64,000 bases of DNA from assembly GCA_000720805.1 (NCBI GenBank), contig JODI01000077.1, positions 29,472 to 93,471 of the forward strand, given 5' to 3'. Positions 1 through 9,005 of this stretch are shown here, one piece after another (position 1 is the first letter of the stretch; each line of letters begins with the position of its first letter). The DNA comes from Streptomyces violaceoruber. GTDB lineage: Bacteria; Actinomycetota; Actinomycetes; Streptomycetales; Streptomycetaceae. The position numbers and the translations under genes are program-made. Under the pieces are notes generated by a model. It searched no databases, was not told where the DNA came from, and saw only the letters and a list, made by a program, of their open reading frames with translations.

Positions 1-131
1 CGGAACTACGGCCAGAGCCTCGAACTTCCCCAGGAATGCTCATGGAGTTCCCCCAGGCCTGCTCACCTTCGTTCCCCACCTTGAGCCACTGACGAATGCT
101 GCGGTGACGAAAAAGCGGTCGTGATGGCTGT

Positions 132-388
132 TCAGCGCCCGAGCATCCCCCCACCATTGCTGTTCAGGAATTCGCCCGTGATGTAGCGCGCTTCCGGCGA
201 GGCCAGGAAGGCGACAGCGGCGGCGATGTCGTCCGGCTCTCCGACCCCGTCGACCAGGGTCTGAGCTCGCCGTCTGGCGAGCTCCTCCTCGTCTGCGGGC
301 CCGCCGAAGAACTCGGTGCCTGCGACGAAGCCGGGCACCACGACATTGGCTGTGGCTCCGTGCGGCCCCAACTGCTGCGCCAGTCATT
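132..388 (-). pseudogene. C-terminal fragment of a short-chain dehydrogenase/reductase (SDR)
   Basis: About 85 codons match the C-terminal third of an SDR oxidoreductase: an LAQQLGPHGATANVVVPGFV stretch (post-catalytic strand and loop), a GEPDDIAAAVAFLAS helix, and an ITGEFLNSNGG ending before a proper stop. The Rossmann nucleotide-binding half and the YxxxK active site are missing. The reading frame ends at about 388, where IS5-type transposase sequence begins, so the gene was cut by an insertion or rearrangement. It cannot be an active enzyme. Confidence 0.75.
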
Positions 389-880
389 GCGGTTGCCTGG
401 CACCGGTCGATCCACCACGACGACGAGCCGGGGTGTCGGCGTCGATGCCGACCTGGTGGTTGGTGGAGTACCGATAGTTCTTCGACTGCTCGGCCACCGC
501 GTGGTCACGGGTGGGGACCAGGGTTGCGTCCACGGCGACCAGGGTCGCGTCCACGATGAGCACGGCGTCCTTACGGAACCGCTTGCGGGTCCGGGTGGCA
601 AGAAGAGGCCCGAGATGCTTGACGATGCGGTCGGCTGCAGACTTGGAGATGCCGAACAGCGGCGCGAGCTGGCGCTGTCAAGTTGGTGCGCCAGTATGCC
701 GCGACCGGCAGCACCCGGTCCTCCAGTGGCAGACTCCAGGGCCGGCCCTTGCGCACAGGGTCAGCGCCCTCGCCTCGTAGCGCGGTGATCAGCTTGCCGA
801 ACTGCCGGGGGCTCCGTCCGGTGAACGGGGCTGTCCAGGAAGGCTCCGACGTCGTGATCACACCAGTCACCGCGTGATCA
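389..880 (-). pseudogene. IS5-type (DDE_Tnp_4) transposase remnant, frameshifted
   Basis: Read across frames, the minus strand gives an N-terminal HTH part (FGKLITALRGEG, LPLEDRVLPVAAYWRTNLT, then LAPLFGISKSAADRIVKHLG) and the start of the DDE domain (AVLIVDATLVAVDATLVPTRD, KNYRYSTNHQVGIDADT, VVVVDRPVPGNRND). This is the order expected of Streptomyces IS5-family transposases. At least two frameshifts are present, and the last two-thirds of the catalytic domain is lost at the junction with the SDR fragment. Confidence 0.7.
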
Positions 881-1218
881 TTCCACTGCTTCAGACTCTC
901 CCTGCTCGAACGCGATGCGGCACCGTTCAACCTGCTCGGCCACCTGCTCCATGAACCAGCGCATGATCTCGTAGGGGATGACGTGCTCGTCATGGCTGTG
1001 GATGTGGACGGTCGGTTCCAGATTCGGATCCTCATCGGGGACGAATGCCACCAAGAAAGCGGCTCCAGGCAGGTGCCTCTCCGCGTTGGGGTCTCGGCCC
1101 AAGCGGCCGGCGCAGGCACAGCCTCGCTCAGCTCCACTGCCCAGGCATCGTCGGGCAAGGCGTAGTGGAACTGGATGGCGTAGTGACGGCCTGCATGTTC
1201 TCGCAGCTCTGCTGGCAT
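878..1218 (-). pseudogene. Unrecognised protein, split by a frameshift
   Basis: Two consecutive frames read like one protein: an N-terminal part (MPAELREHAGRHYAIQFHYA and onward, through DDAWAVELSEAVPAPAAWAE) followed after a one-base shift near 1080 by AAFLVAFVPDEDPNLEPTVH, HDEHVIPYEIMRWFMEQVAE and a stop. Codon bias is good in both parts. I do not recognise the family. It is probably a soluble protein of about 105 residues. Confidence 0.4.
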
Positions 1219-1289
1219 GTCGGCAGGCTGTCACAGTTGCGAGGTCCGAGTCCCGGGGATATCCGGTTGAGACTCACAGCTCAGGGGGC

Positions 1290-1430
1290 CACAGCGCCCT
1301 CCGCCAGAGGGCTCAAACAGCGGTTACGGGACAGCTCTTGGAAGAACCATTCCAGGTCGGGGCTCGCCGGCTCCTCGGCGAACTTGCCGTACGCCTCTGC
1401 CTGCTCGTCAGTCATACATTCCACCGGCAC
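1290..1430 (-). pseudogene. N-terminal fragment of a Tn3-family transposase (DUF4158)
   Basis: From a GTG at 1430 the frame gives a segment around MTDEQAEAYGKFAEEPASPD followed by LEWFFQE. This matches the first 30 residues of Tn3-family transposases, where an LTDEQ..AYGRF....LERFF motif opens the DUF4158 domain. The match stops after about 28 residues and the rest of the large transposase is absent here. Other Tn3-type pieces lie at 37.3 kb and 51 kb. Confidence 0.55.
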
Positions 1431-1499
1431 GGCCGGTCCGTAGCCCCCGCGGCGACCAGCTCGACGAGCTTTGCCGAACCTCGGCAGAGCCGTTGGACG

Positions 1500-1795
1500 C
1501 TCTGGGTGGCGCACGCGGCCCGCCACTCGGACACCTCACCGTACGGGGACCTGGTCGCGCTGCTGGAGGTGCCGGAGGGAAAGCGACTCTCGGAGCCGCG
1601 GGCCCTGCCGCCCAAGGAGCGGAGCTCGACGTCATGGACGAGGCCATGGCCCGGGTCCCCTCGCTGAAGCACGTCAACCTCAACTACCGGGGCCGCTACA
1701 GCTTCGCCGTCCGCTCGCTACACGAGGGCGTGTGCCCACTGCGTGCCCCGGCGACCGTCCACCTCGATGAGGACGACGAGGGCACCGGCGACTGA
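1500..1795 (+). other. Possible frameshifted coding remnant of unknown function
   Basis: One frame gives ARHSDTSPYGDLVALLEVPE and continues for a dozen residues. After a shift near 1620 a second frame gives DVMDEAMARVPSLKHVNLNY, then RGRYSFAVRSLHEG, and a stop at 1795. Both parts have coding-like composition. No family is recognised, and it may be debris. Confidence 0.25.
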
Positions 1796-1978
1796 CGCGG
1801 CGTCAGGACGCGTATCCGGTCGTGCTCATTGAGCATCGCCGCTTCCGGGGCGGGTGCCCGTCTGGGGTACGGGGCCGGCGATCTGCGGCGCGCCGTGCGG
1901 ACGCGAGTGACCAAAGGCGCTACCGCGCGCAGGCAGCGGGGCCCGCGAACTCGGCCGCATGCCCGCCGGGATGGTGCG

Positions 1979-2557
1979 TCAGACCATGCAGAGCCGGTCC
2001 ACCAGCAACTCCACCCTCTGCTCGGTGTCCTCCGGCGGCAGCCGTCCCGACCGGGTCAGGGTGGCCACTCCGTGCAGGGACGCCCAGAACACCTCGGTGA
2101 ACAGCCCCGGGTCGACGCCGACCCCGGCGACCTCGCCGAGGCACTCCAGCAGCGCGGCGAAAGCGTCCTTCAGAGGTTCCGGGGTGTCCTCCTGTGCGTA
2201 CGGGAGACCGCCGTCGAGCTGGAAGATGGCGTCGTAGACCGCCGGGTTGCCTGCGGCGAAGTCGAGGTAGGCACGGGCGAGGGCGTACACGCGCTCGCGC
2301 GGGCCGTCTACGGCGGCGGTCGCGGCGCGCACCGCCGCGGCCAGCTCGGCGGCGCCCTCCAGGGCGACGGCGCCGATGATCTCCCGTTTGCCGCGGAAGT
2401 GGCTGTAGAGGACGGGTTGGCTGTACTCGATGCGCTCGGCGAGCCGGCGCGTGGTGACCGCGTCCCAGCCCTGCTGCTCGGCGAGTTCGCGGGCCGTCGC
2501 CACGATGAGGCGCTGGCGGCCCGCTCGTTCGCGCTCCTTGCGTTCCTGTACCGACAT
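1979..2557 (-). CDS. TetR/AcrR family transcriptional regulator
   Basis: This is a 192-residue repressor of normal TetR length. The N-terminal helix-turn-helix spans about residues 14-60 (IVATARELAEQQGW, VTTRRLAERIEYSQPVLYSH, then FRGKREI). The C-terminal part resembles the TetR ligand-binding helical domain. It is transcribed away from a DUF1772 membrane-protein gene, with 91 bases between the two starts containing repeated TAGCG/CGCTA elements. This suggests autoregulation and control of the neighbour. The ligand is unknown. Confidence 0.9.
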   Translation of the reverse strand: MSVQERKERERAGRQRLIVATARELAEQQGWDAVTTRRLAERIEYSQPVLYSHFRGKREIIGAVALEGAAELAAAVRAATAAVDGPRERVYALARAYLDFAAGNPAVYDAIFQLDGGLPYAQEDTPEPLKDAFAALLECLGEVAGVGVDPGLFTEVFWASLHGVATLTRSGRLPPEDTEQRVELLVDRLCMV

Positions 2558-2571
2558 GATTCGATCCTATC

Positions 2572-2629
2572 ACCGCTAGACAAGCGAGCGGCAGCAGAGC
2601 TAGCGTTGCTTTGCCATCTAGCGCCGCTA
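2572..2629. promoter_or_regulatory. Probable TetR operator region
   Basis: Between the divergent starts are repeated half-sites: CGCTAG at 2574-2579, GCTAGC at 2599-2604, and TAGCGCCGCTA at 2619-2629 (TAGC-N3-GCTA, palindromic). The clustering of one hexamer in both orientations next to a TetR gene suggests a repressor-binding site overlapping both promoters. Confidence 0.45.
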
Positions 2630-2648
2630 TTTTCCAAGAGGGGTCGTC

Positions 2649-3095
2649 ATGCTGAACGCACTCGAGGTCGTCACCACCGTGGTCGTCGGCGTGATGGTGG
2701 GGGTGGAGTTCTCCGTCGCCTTCGTCATGAACCCGATTCTCAACGCACTCCCGGAGGACAGCGGCCAACTCGGCCACGCCCACGGGGGCCGGATGCTCGG
2801 CGCCGTGATGCCGGTCTGGTACATCGGCTCGCTCGTCCTCGTCGCGGTCTGGGCCATCACCGGATGGCACCACCACCGCACCGGCCTCGTGGTCACCGCC
2901 GGCGCGCTGCTGCTCCTCAGCGTGGTCATGTCGCTCCTGCTGCTCGTCCCGATCAACAACCGGAACAAGACGTGGACCCCCGAGAACCGACCCGAGGACT
3001 GGAAGGAGCAGATGCGCCGCTGGGAACAATTCCACTACGTCCGCGTGGCTGTCATCATCGGGGCCTTCACCCTGCTCGTCGCCGCCCTCACCTGA
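2649..3095 (+). CDS. DUF1772-type small integral membrane protein
   Basis: The 148-residue protein has four predicted membrane helices (about residues 5-28, 55-75, 82-104, 128-147). A conserved loop contains NPILNALPEDSGQLGHAHGG, and a polar loop (INNRNKTWTP, EDWKEQMRRWEQFHYVRV) matches DUF1772 proteins. GAGGGG at 2638-2643 is well placed as a ribosome-binding site for ATG 2649. Such genes often sit next to TetR repressors. The biochemical role is unknown. Confidence 0.8.
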   Translation: MLNALEVVTTVVVGVMVGVEFSVAFVMNPILNALPEDSGQLGHAHGGRMLGAVMPVWYIGSLVLVAVWAITGWHHHRTGLVVTAGALLLLSVVMSLLLLVPINNRNKTWTPENRPEDWKEQMRRWEQFHYVRVAVIIGAFTLLVAALT

Positions 3096-3328
3096 GCCCG
3101 CGGGCCGGCCCCGCGCCGGCGGCGCACGATTTCCGCTCCCCGGGCAGCCGCGGGCCACCGAACTCCCAAAATCGCGGGAATGCGACTGCCGCTCAGATCC
3201 CACAACTGCGATCCCGACAAACCGCGCGCCCCGATCAGCCACGTCCGCGCGGCCTGATCAAGCCCCACATGACTCAGCAAGCTCCACGAAGCTCACCAAG
3301 CTGGCGAAGACTCGCAAGGAGAAGAGCA

Positions 3329-3754
3329 ATGTCGCTGAAGAAGATCAACACCGTCCTGGTCGCCTCCTTCATCCTCTTCATCCTCTGGTTCGGGGTGGAG
3401 TTCATCCTGAGCCCGGAGACGACGGCGCCGGGCTTCGGCCTGCCGAGCTGGCCGTCCGGCGACGGCGACGGCTTCCTGATCATCAAGGGAATCCGCGACG
3501 TCGTCCCGGCCCTGGTCCTGGGCATCCTGCTGGTGACGGGCCACCGCCGGGCGCTGGGCTGGGTGCTGCTGGTGGAGGCCCTCGCCGCGTACGGCGACAT
3601 GACCACCGTGCTGGCCCACCACGGCTCCGTGGCCACCGCACTCGGCGTCCACGGCCTGACCGCCACGCTGATGGTGGTCAACGGCCTGCTGATAATGCGA
3701 GAGACCCGCAAGGCCGCGGCCGCTCCGGCAACGCTCGCCACACAGCCCGTCTAA
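3329..3754 (+). CDS. DUF4267-type small membrane protein
   Basis: ATG 3329 is preceded by AAGGAGAAG at 3316-3324. The 141-residue product begins MSLKKINTVLVASFILFILW and has four hydrophobic segments separated by short loops (LSPETTAPGFGLPSWPSGDG, then a DGFLIIKGIRD stretch). This pattern matches DUF4267 proteins. It lies 233 bases after the DUF1772 gene and could share control by the upstream TetR, although a separate promoter cannot be excluded. The function is unknown. Confidence 0.75.
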   Translation: MSLKKINTVLVASFILFILWFGVEFILSPETTAPGFGLPSWPSGDGDGFLIIKGIRDVVPALVLGILLVTGHRRALGWVLLVEALAAYGDMTTVLAHHGSVATALGVHGLTATLMVVNGLLIMRETRKAAAAPATLATQPV

Positions 3755-4226
3755 CGCCACCTTGGCGCGTGTCGTTATTCGCCTGTCAGTGCCCGCCGGG
3801 AAGGCGAGACGCACGAACTTCTTCCAGTGAGCGGCAGCCTGGTCTCGATTCTCCGGGACGGCGCAGCGCGCCCCCTGCCTGATTCTCATGAACGGTCCCT
3901 TGCCCGAGCAACATCAAGGCGAGTCGCAGAGATCGCGAAGAGTCGGTTCGGTTCGCAGAACTCGTTCTCACTCAAATGTGGGTTCGAGGTACTTCTGAGA
4001 ATCGGTCGTGACAGCATCCACGGGCATGGCGGTCCCTCAAGACGCTTCGCCGAGCGACGCTGACGATGTCGAGCGCCATCCCTGCCGCCGCTGCGGGCCG
4101 ATCCCGGCTCACCGTGCCGCTCGTACTCCGGAGCGGTCGCCGGCAGTCAGGACAGTCCTCAGGCAGTTCGATTCAGTGAGCCTTTCCCAACCTCGCGCGG
4201 GGGCTGGTCAGTTCGCCTGACAACGG
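3755..4226. other. Intergenic stretch with no supported gene
   Basis: Frames on both strands give only short proteins of shadow-like composition. The 3' part probably includes the left flank of the IS5-type element that follows. I could not find clear terminal repeats. Confidence 0.4.
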
Positions 4227-4963
4227 ATGAAGCCTGCCCTCCGCCTCCTCGCCGCCCGCCAAGGGAAACACCGCCACGCTCCCGGCACCCGATGGCGGCG
4301 CCTGAGTGCGGGCCGACAGGCCCTGCTCAGGCTCACCCACCTCCGCAACGGCCGGTCCTGCGCCCAGCTCGCGGCCGGTTTCGGGATCGGCACCACCACC
4401 GTCTACGGGTACATCACCGAGGCCGTCCATCTCCTGGCCGCCCTCACCCCCACGCTCGCCGAAGCAGTACGGTCCGCATCCATGAAGGCGTACCTGATCT
4501 TGGACGGGACGCTTCTGCCGATCGACAGGCTCGCCGCCGACCGGCCCTTCTACTCAGGCGAACACAAGAAACGCGGCATGAACGTGCAGGTCATGGCCGA
4601 CCCGAAGGGCCGTCCCCTCTCTGGGACTTCACCAGCCCTGGGCCGGTGCCGTCAATGACGTCCGGGCCGCACGCGAGCACGGCATCATCGACGCTCTCAC
4701 CCAGGCCGGTCAACTGCTGGGCGGACAAGGGCTACCAGGGCGCGGGCGGCACGGTTCGCCTCCCTTGCCGCGGCCGGTGGGACAGCCTTTCCGAAGGTCA
4801 ACAGGCCGTCAACCGGTCCCATGCAAGAGTGCGGGCACTGGTCGAACAGGCCATCGCCACCCTCAAGTCCTGGCGACTGCTGCGCAAGATCCGCCGCTCG
4901 ACGACCCGCATCACGAGCCTCGTCCAGGCTGTCCTCACCCTCCACCTTGCCAGCTGTGACTGA
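4227..4963 (+). pseudogene. IS5-family (DDE_Tnp_4) transposase, frameshifted
   Basis: The first 128 codons give an HTH region (RQALLRLTHLRNGRSCAQLA, FGIGTTTVYGYITEAVHL) and the start of the DDE domain (AYLILDGTLLPIDRLAADRP, YSGEHKKRGMNVQVMADPKG). A frameshift near 4620 moves the rest into another frame: WADKGYQGAGG, then LSEGQQAVNRSHARVRALVE, then a final KSWRLLRKIRRSTTRITSLV stretch. Some codons between the parts are scrambled. The fragment order matches the family, but no single frame encodes an active enzyme. Confidence 0.75.
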
Positions 4964-5131
4964 GCGTTACAGGCGGCGAGTTTCGCCGACTCGGACGCCG
5001 AGTTCAGCCTGGGGACGTTCAGGAGCCGCCTCGCACGCATGGGAACGGTTGCGCGACTGCCCGGACGCACGGCAGCAACGAGCGAGAAGTGCTGGTTGCG
5101 ACGACCTGGGGGCACGTACGTGGTCCGAGTC

Positions 5132-5860
5132 ATGGGCGACACTGGTGGAGTGATTGTCGAACGCGCGTATGCCCACCTCTCCTCGTACGACGAGCACGCC
5201 TGGCCCTGGTCCGTGCCCTGTGTCCGGCAGCTGCTCGACGAAGGGCTGCGCTTCACCGCGCCGGTGACCTTTCTGGTCGGTGAGAACGGCTCGGGGAAGT
5301 CGACCCTGGTCGAGGCGCTGGCGGAGGGGTTCGGTCTGGACTCCTATGGCGGCTCCCACGACTGGCGCTACGCCTCCCCGCGTGGCAAGTCGGCGCTCGG
5401 CGAGCGGATGAGGTTCGACGCCGCCTCGCGCGGGCGCCGTATGGCCACCAGCTGGTCGGCCCGCAAGGGCTTCTTCCTGCGGGCCGAGACCGCGCTGGAC
5501 GCCCTGGGCAGGGAGGGGTTGTCGCCGGACTCGGTCAGCCATGGCGAGGGCTTTCTCGCGGCGTTCCGCGGTAAGTTCCTACACCCCGGGCTCTATGTTC
5601 TCGACGAGCCGGAGGCGGCGCTCTCCTTCTCCTCGTGCCTCGAACTGATCGGGCACATCGACCGGTTGGCCAAGGAGGGCGGCCAGGTCATCTGTGCCAC
5701 GCACTCACCCGTGCTGACTGCCCTGCCGGGCGCGGACATCGTCGAGGTCGGCGAACACGGCATACGGAGGGTCGTCTGGCGGGAGCTCGGCGTCGTGGAT
5801 CACTGGCGCCGCTATCTAGCCGACCCGCACGCCTATCTGCGGCACATCGTCGAACCGTAG
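5132..5860 (+). CDS. Small AAA-type (ABC/SMC-like) ATPase
   Basis: The 242-residue protein has one P-loop ATPase domain: Walker A GENGSGKST at 50-58, a DSVSHGEGF signature-like motif at 134-141, Walker B LYVLDEPE at 154-161, and the switch histidine in ATHSPV at 189-194. Spacing resembles SMC/RecF-type or overcoming-lysogenization-like ATPases with an almost absent coiled coil. The start at ATG 5132 follows the homologous-looking region; GTG 5150 is an alternative. No partner nuclease or transporter gene adjoins it, so its role cannot be inferred. Confidence 0.8.
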   Translation: MGDTGGVIVERAYAHLSSYDEHAWPWSVPCVRQLLDEGLRFTAPVTFLVGENGSGKSTLVEALAEGFGLDSYGGSHDWRYASPRGKSALGERMRFDAASRGRRMATSWSARKGFFLRAETALDALGREGLSPDSVSHGEGFLAAFRGKFLHPGLYVLDEPEAALSFSSCLELIGHIDRLAKEGGQVICATHSPVLTALPGADIVEVGEHGIRRVVWRELGVVDHWRRYLADPHAYLRHIVEP

Positions 5861-6611
5861 GCGCGGTCCCCCTCAACTGTGGACCGCGCGGCCGCGGCCG
5901 TGATCGCAGCTGTCCAAGGCGGTGTCACCGTACTGCTCTCCACCGGCTCCGCAGAACTTCTGGAGGCCGGGCTGAACCTCTGCCTCGACCACCTTCTGTT
6001 GTGAACGCACGACCTCCGACAGTTCGACCGCATGCAAGGCGGACGACAGGATCGGCGCCGCCGCCGCAACGCACAGGTCCGCCTCGCGATCCCCGAACGA
6101 TCTGGTCCGGTTGCTCAGCCCTTCCGGATGTCTTCGAGTTGGAAGTGCCAGATGGTCACGATCGGGGAATTGTGCAGCTGTTGGAAGGCGAGCGCGGTGT
6201 CGTCGTGGCGGCTGCGACGTCGACGAGAGCAGGCCCCGGCTCACTCACGTGCGTCTCGTCGATCGGGTCCGTGTACGGCACAACGGCCGGTCGCCCTGGG
6301 AAGCTGTGCCGCTGCCGTGTCTTCGCCCGACCGGGTGGCGGGCCGTCAAGGGCTGTCACGGGACCAGTCCCAGCCGGCCCGGTCGCCGGAGCGTGGGTCG
6401 TACAGCGCACTCAGGACGACATGCGGCGGGGGGGGGCGTCGGCTCCGCCCCCGATACCTCCGGCCGGCGCCGCCAGCCCCGCGCGCCTGCACCGTGCCCG
6501 CCCACTGCGGCCCAGCGCGGCCGAGGCCGACGTGCAAAACCGGCGAGCGCGCCCCGTTTTCTGGCAGCGTCCTAGCCGCCCATCCCTGTCCTGCCTCGCG
6601 GGCGACAGGCG
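5861..6611. other. Intergenic region with a hairpin and weak coding remnants
   Basis: On the minus strand, short frames such as ALAFQQLHNSPIVTIWHFQL (about 6115-6200) and ADLCVAAAAPILSSALHAVE look coding-like but do not join into a gene. A GC hairpin (GGGGGCG at 6432-6438, CGCCCCC at 6446-6452) lies about 160 bases downstream of the sigma-factor stop and could be its terminator. There is no U-run. Confidence 0.35.
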
Positions 6612-7457
6612 TCAGTGGGTGGTGAGCATGCCTTCACGCAGTCGGGCAAGGGTGCGGGACAGGAGCCGGGAGACGTGCATCTGGGAGACGCCCAGGCGTT
6701 CGCCGATCTGGGCCTGGGTGAGTTCCTCGACGAACCGCATGTGGATGATCTGCCGGTCCCGCTCCTCGAGTTCAGCGATCAGCGGGGCGAGGGCGTGGAA
6801 GTCCTCCACCAGCTCCAGGTCCGTGTCCTGGGTGCCGATGAAGTCTTGCAGCGCGGCTTCGCCGTCCTCGCTGTTGTTGATCGTGGCGTCCAGGGAGGCG
6901 GAGTTGTAGCCGTTGGCGGCCAGGCGAGCCTCGCGGACCTCGTCCTCGGGCAGGCTCATCAGCACCGATAGCTCCTTGACCGTCGGGGTGCGGCCCAGTC
7001 GGCTGCGCAGTTCCTCGGTGGCGCGGGCCAGCTGGACGCGGGCTTCCTGCAGCCGGCGCGGGACGTGCACGGCCCAGGTGGTGTCGCGGAAGAACCGCTT
7101 GATCTCGCCGACGATGTAGGGGATGGCGAACGAGGTGAACTCCGCCTCTCGGGAGAGCTCGAAGCGGTCGATCGCCTTGATCAGCCCGATCATGCCGACC
7201 TGGACGATGTCCTCCATCTCCTCCGGCCCGCGGCTGCGGAACCGGCCGGCCGCGAAGCGGACCAGGGACATGTTCATCTCGATCAGCGTGTTCCGCGCGT
7301 ATTGGTGCTCCGGCGTACCTTCCTCCAGCACGGCCAGCTGCTGGAAGAACAGCTTCGACAGTTCGCGGGCATCCTTGGGCGCAACCCGGGACGGATCGGC
7401 GACCTCCGGCAGCTCAGCCGTCCGCGTCTGTGCTGCCGCCATGCTCATGGGCGCCAT
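6612..7457 (-). CDS. SigF/SigB-type (group 3) RNA polymerase sigma factor
   Basis: The start is ATG 7457, preceded by GGGAGGGG at good spacing; it encodes 281 residues. Region 2 is clear (NMSLVRFAAGRFRSRGPEEM, DIVQVGMIGLIKAIDRFE, FTSFAIPYIVGEIKRFFRD). Region 3 follows (VPRRLQEARVQLARATEELR). Region 4 closes the protein with an HTH (RDRQIIHMRFVEELTQAQIG, ERLGVSQMHVSRLLSRTL). This is the Streptomyces SigF/SigB/SigN type, which directs stress or developmental genes and is normally held by an RsbW-like anti-sigma kinase. The anti-sigma-like gene just upstream is broken, so this sigma factor may be uncontrolled or controlled in trans. Confidence 0.9.
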   Translation of the reverse strand: MAPMSMAAAQTRTAELPEVADPSRVAPKDARELSKLFFQQLAVLEEGTPEHQYARNTLIEMNMSLVRFAAGRFRSRGPEEMEDIVQVGMIGLIKAIDRFELSREAEFTSFAIPYIVGEIKRFFRDTTWAVHVPRRLQEARVQLARATEELRSRLGRTPTVKELSVLMSLPEDEVREARLAANGYNSASLDATINNSEDGEAALQDFIGTQDTDLELVEDFHALAPLIAELEERDRQIIHMRFVEELTQAQIGERLGVSQMHVSRLLSRTLARLREGMLTTH

Positions 7458-7867
7458 GCTGTTCCCCTCCCAGGTCGATTCCGCCACCGCGGCCGGCCGA
7501 AGCGGCCGACGACGCACCGCCTACCCCCTCATCCTGCACCCACTCCCCCACCATCTCGGCCTGTCGGCGGATGCAGAGGAATCATCTCGACAAGCCGCTC
7601 GGGCAGGATCCGGCAGGAGTTGCACATGGTGACCGTAGGACGCAGATGGCGGACCAAGGGGTGCCCGGGGCGGAGGCTGCGAGCTGTCGTCCGCGATTTG
7701 CCCAAACGTTCGAGGATTCCCTTGTCGGCCGCCGTCGGCGCGACGTCGCCCACGACGACTGAGGCCGGCGGCGCCACCGCCGCACGCCGTCCACTGCCGT
7801 CGTCGCCCCGTGTGGGCCGCCGCTTCACGGCAGACCGGCAGGGAAGGACGGTGGAACCAGGGGAACC

Positions 7868-7915
7868 GGACGGCGACATCATCGCCTGCGCGGATGTCGC
7901 CCGACTGCAGGTCGT
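7868..7915. repeat. 48-bp perfect direct repeat, copy 1
   Basis: Bases 7868-7915 are identical to 8604-8651. The second copy is inside the signal-peptide protein gene at 8434-8988, where it encodes part of the DGDIIACADVARLQVV segment. Copy 1 lies exactly where the anti-sigma reading frame ends, so it marks a recombination junction. Confidence 0.9.
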
Positions 7916-8193
7916 TCCACCAGCGAGCCGGCGATGCGCAGTTCCGTCAGCACCGGCCCGGGAGCGTAGGGCTTTGGTGGCCAGCTCGCTGACCACCAGC
8001 TGATTCAGGTCCAACGCGCCTGCGGACACCGGCAGGCCGTGCTCGGCCTGGACGCGGGCGAGGAAGTCAACCGCGCGGTGACGCGCCTCGGCGATGCAGG
8101 GTCCGTCACCGTCCAGGGCGATGATGTCCTGCCCGGGGAGCCGGGGGTGGGGCCGAGGGGGCGGTTGTGTCGCTCACGCCGGGTACGGTTCAT
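7916..8193 (-). pseudogene. RsbW-like anti-sigma factor (ATP-binding) remnant
   Basis: Minus-strand frames give IALDGDGPCIAEARHRAVDF, LARVQAEHGLPVSAGALDLN, then QLVVSELATK (the HATPase N box). After a one-base shift they continue with PYAPGPVLTELRIAGSLVE. This is the N-terminal half of the Streptomyces HATPase_c_2 anti-sigma/ATP-binding family. An ATG at 8193 is out of frame with the conserved part, giving a second frameshift. The frame stops at the 48-bp repeat, so the G boxes are lost. The gene lies upstream of and co-directional with the sigma-factor gene, the usual anti-sigma/sigma order. Confidence 0.65.
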
Positions 8194-8433
8194 GGCTACT
8201 GTCTTCGAGGTGGGCCCCGGCTCGCCGACTGAGGGACGCCGAGGCGGCCCGGTGACAGCGACGACATTGCGCCGGATTCGCAGGGCGGACCTTGACCGCG
8301 ATGTCACCGCGACACGCGGAAGTGGCAGACAGAAACACCCTATCGGTCTATATATGTCCAGATGCGCCTGGGGGATTCATGGAGTGAAGGTGTCAGCGAA
8401 TTCCGCTGGCCTCGCCGCCTACCAGGAGGACCA

Positions 8434-8988
8434 ATGTCCGCGGTGACCAGGAGGAAAAGAGCGAGGTACGCCGCCACCATGGCAGCAGCCGGGGCCTTCG
8501 CGGCGACCATGACGTTCGCGAGCCCTGCATACGCGGACGGAACCCCGAGCACAAAGGCGACACCGTTCACGGGCCGTACCGAGGGCGGCAGTCTCATCCT
8601 CAAGGACGGCGACATCATCGCCTGCGCGGATGTCGCCCGACTGCAGGTCGTCCAGACGAACGGCGTCATCCGCGACGCCGATGGCACCGGTACGACGTTC
8701 ACGACGCCGGCGGGCACTCTGGTCGTGACGCTCCGTCAGGGAACAGTGAACGTGACCGTCGACCGGGTCAGCGCCGAGGTCACATGCGGGAAGGAACTCT
8801 TCCCCACCACCACCGCGTTCGTGCCTCCCACCAGTCTCAAGGACGGGGTGAAGGCCGGCGCCGGAGGCGCGGTGTCCGGACTGAGCACCGCCACGCTGGT
8901 GGGTGGCGGCGGGCTTGTCGCGGCTGGGCTTGTCGGCGGTGCGGTTCTGCTGCGCCGTCGCGGTACCGCCGCCGGCGCCCGGCTCTGA
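8434..8988 (+). CDS. Secreted, C-terminally anchored surface protein, sortase-linked
   Basis: ATG 8434 follows AGGAGGA at 8423-8429. The 184-residue product has a signal peptide (RRKRARYAATMAAAGAFAAT with a predicted cut after ASPAYA, about residue 34). A threonine-rich beta-like domain follows at about 40-135. The C-terminal transmembrane stretch (TLVGGGGLVAAGLVGGAVLL) ends in RRRGTAAGARL. This resembles a cell-wall sorting tail, although I see no canonical LPXTG or LAXTG motif. A class F sortase gene starts 17 bases downstream, so it is probably that enzyme's substrate or partner. Confidence 0.75.
   Translation: MSAVTRRKRARYAATMAAAGAFAATMTFASPAYADGTPSTKATPFTGRTEGGSLILKDGDIIACADVARLQVVQTNGVIRDADGTGTTFTTPAGTLVVTLRQGTVNVTVDRVSAEVTCGKELFPTTTAFVPPTSLKDGVKAGAGGAVSGLSTATLVGGGGLVAAGLVGGAVLLRRRGTAAGARL
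8604..8651. repeat. 48-bp perfect direct repeat, copy 2 (source copy)
   Basis: This copy lies in frame inside the surface-protein gene and is probably the original. The identical stretch at 7868-7915 has no such context. Confidence 0.9.
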
Positions 8989-9005
8989 CGGGCCGAAGGC
9001 AGGGG

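Noticed and set aside
1920..3242. 440-codon minus-strand ORF across DUF1772
   Set aside because: Low-complexity composition. It overlaps well-supported genes in better frames.
1829..3328. Very long plus-strand ORF over the TetR gene
   Set aside because: It is a shadow frame in high-GC DNA. The protein is Arg/Pro-rich and only its last 141 codons (DUF4267) look real.
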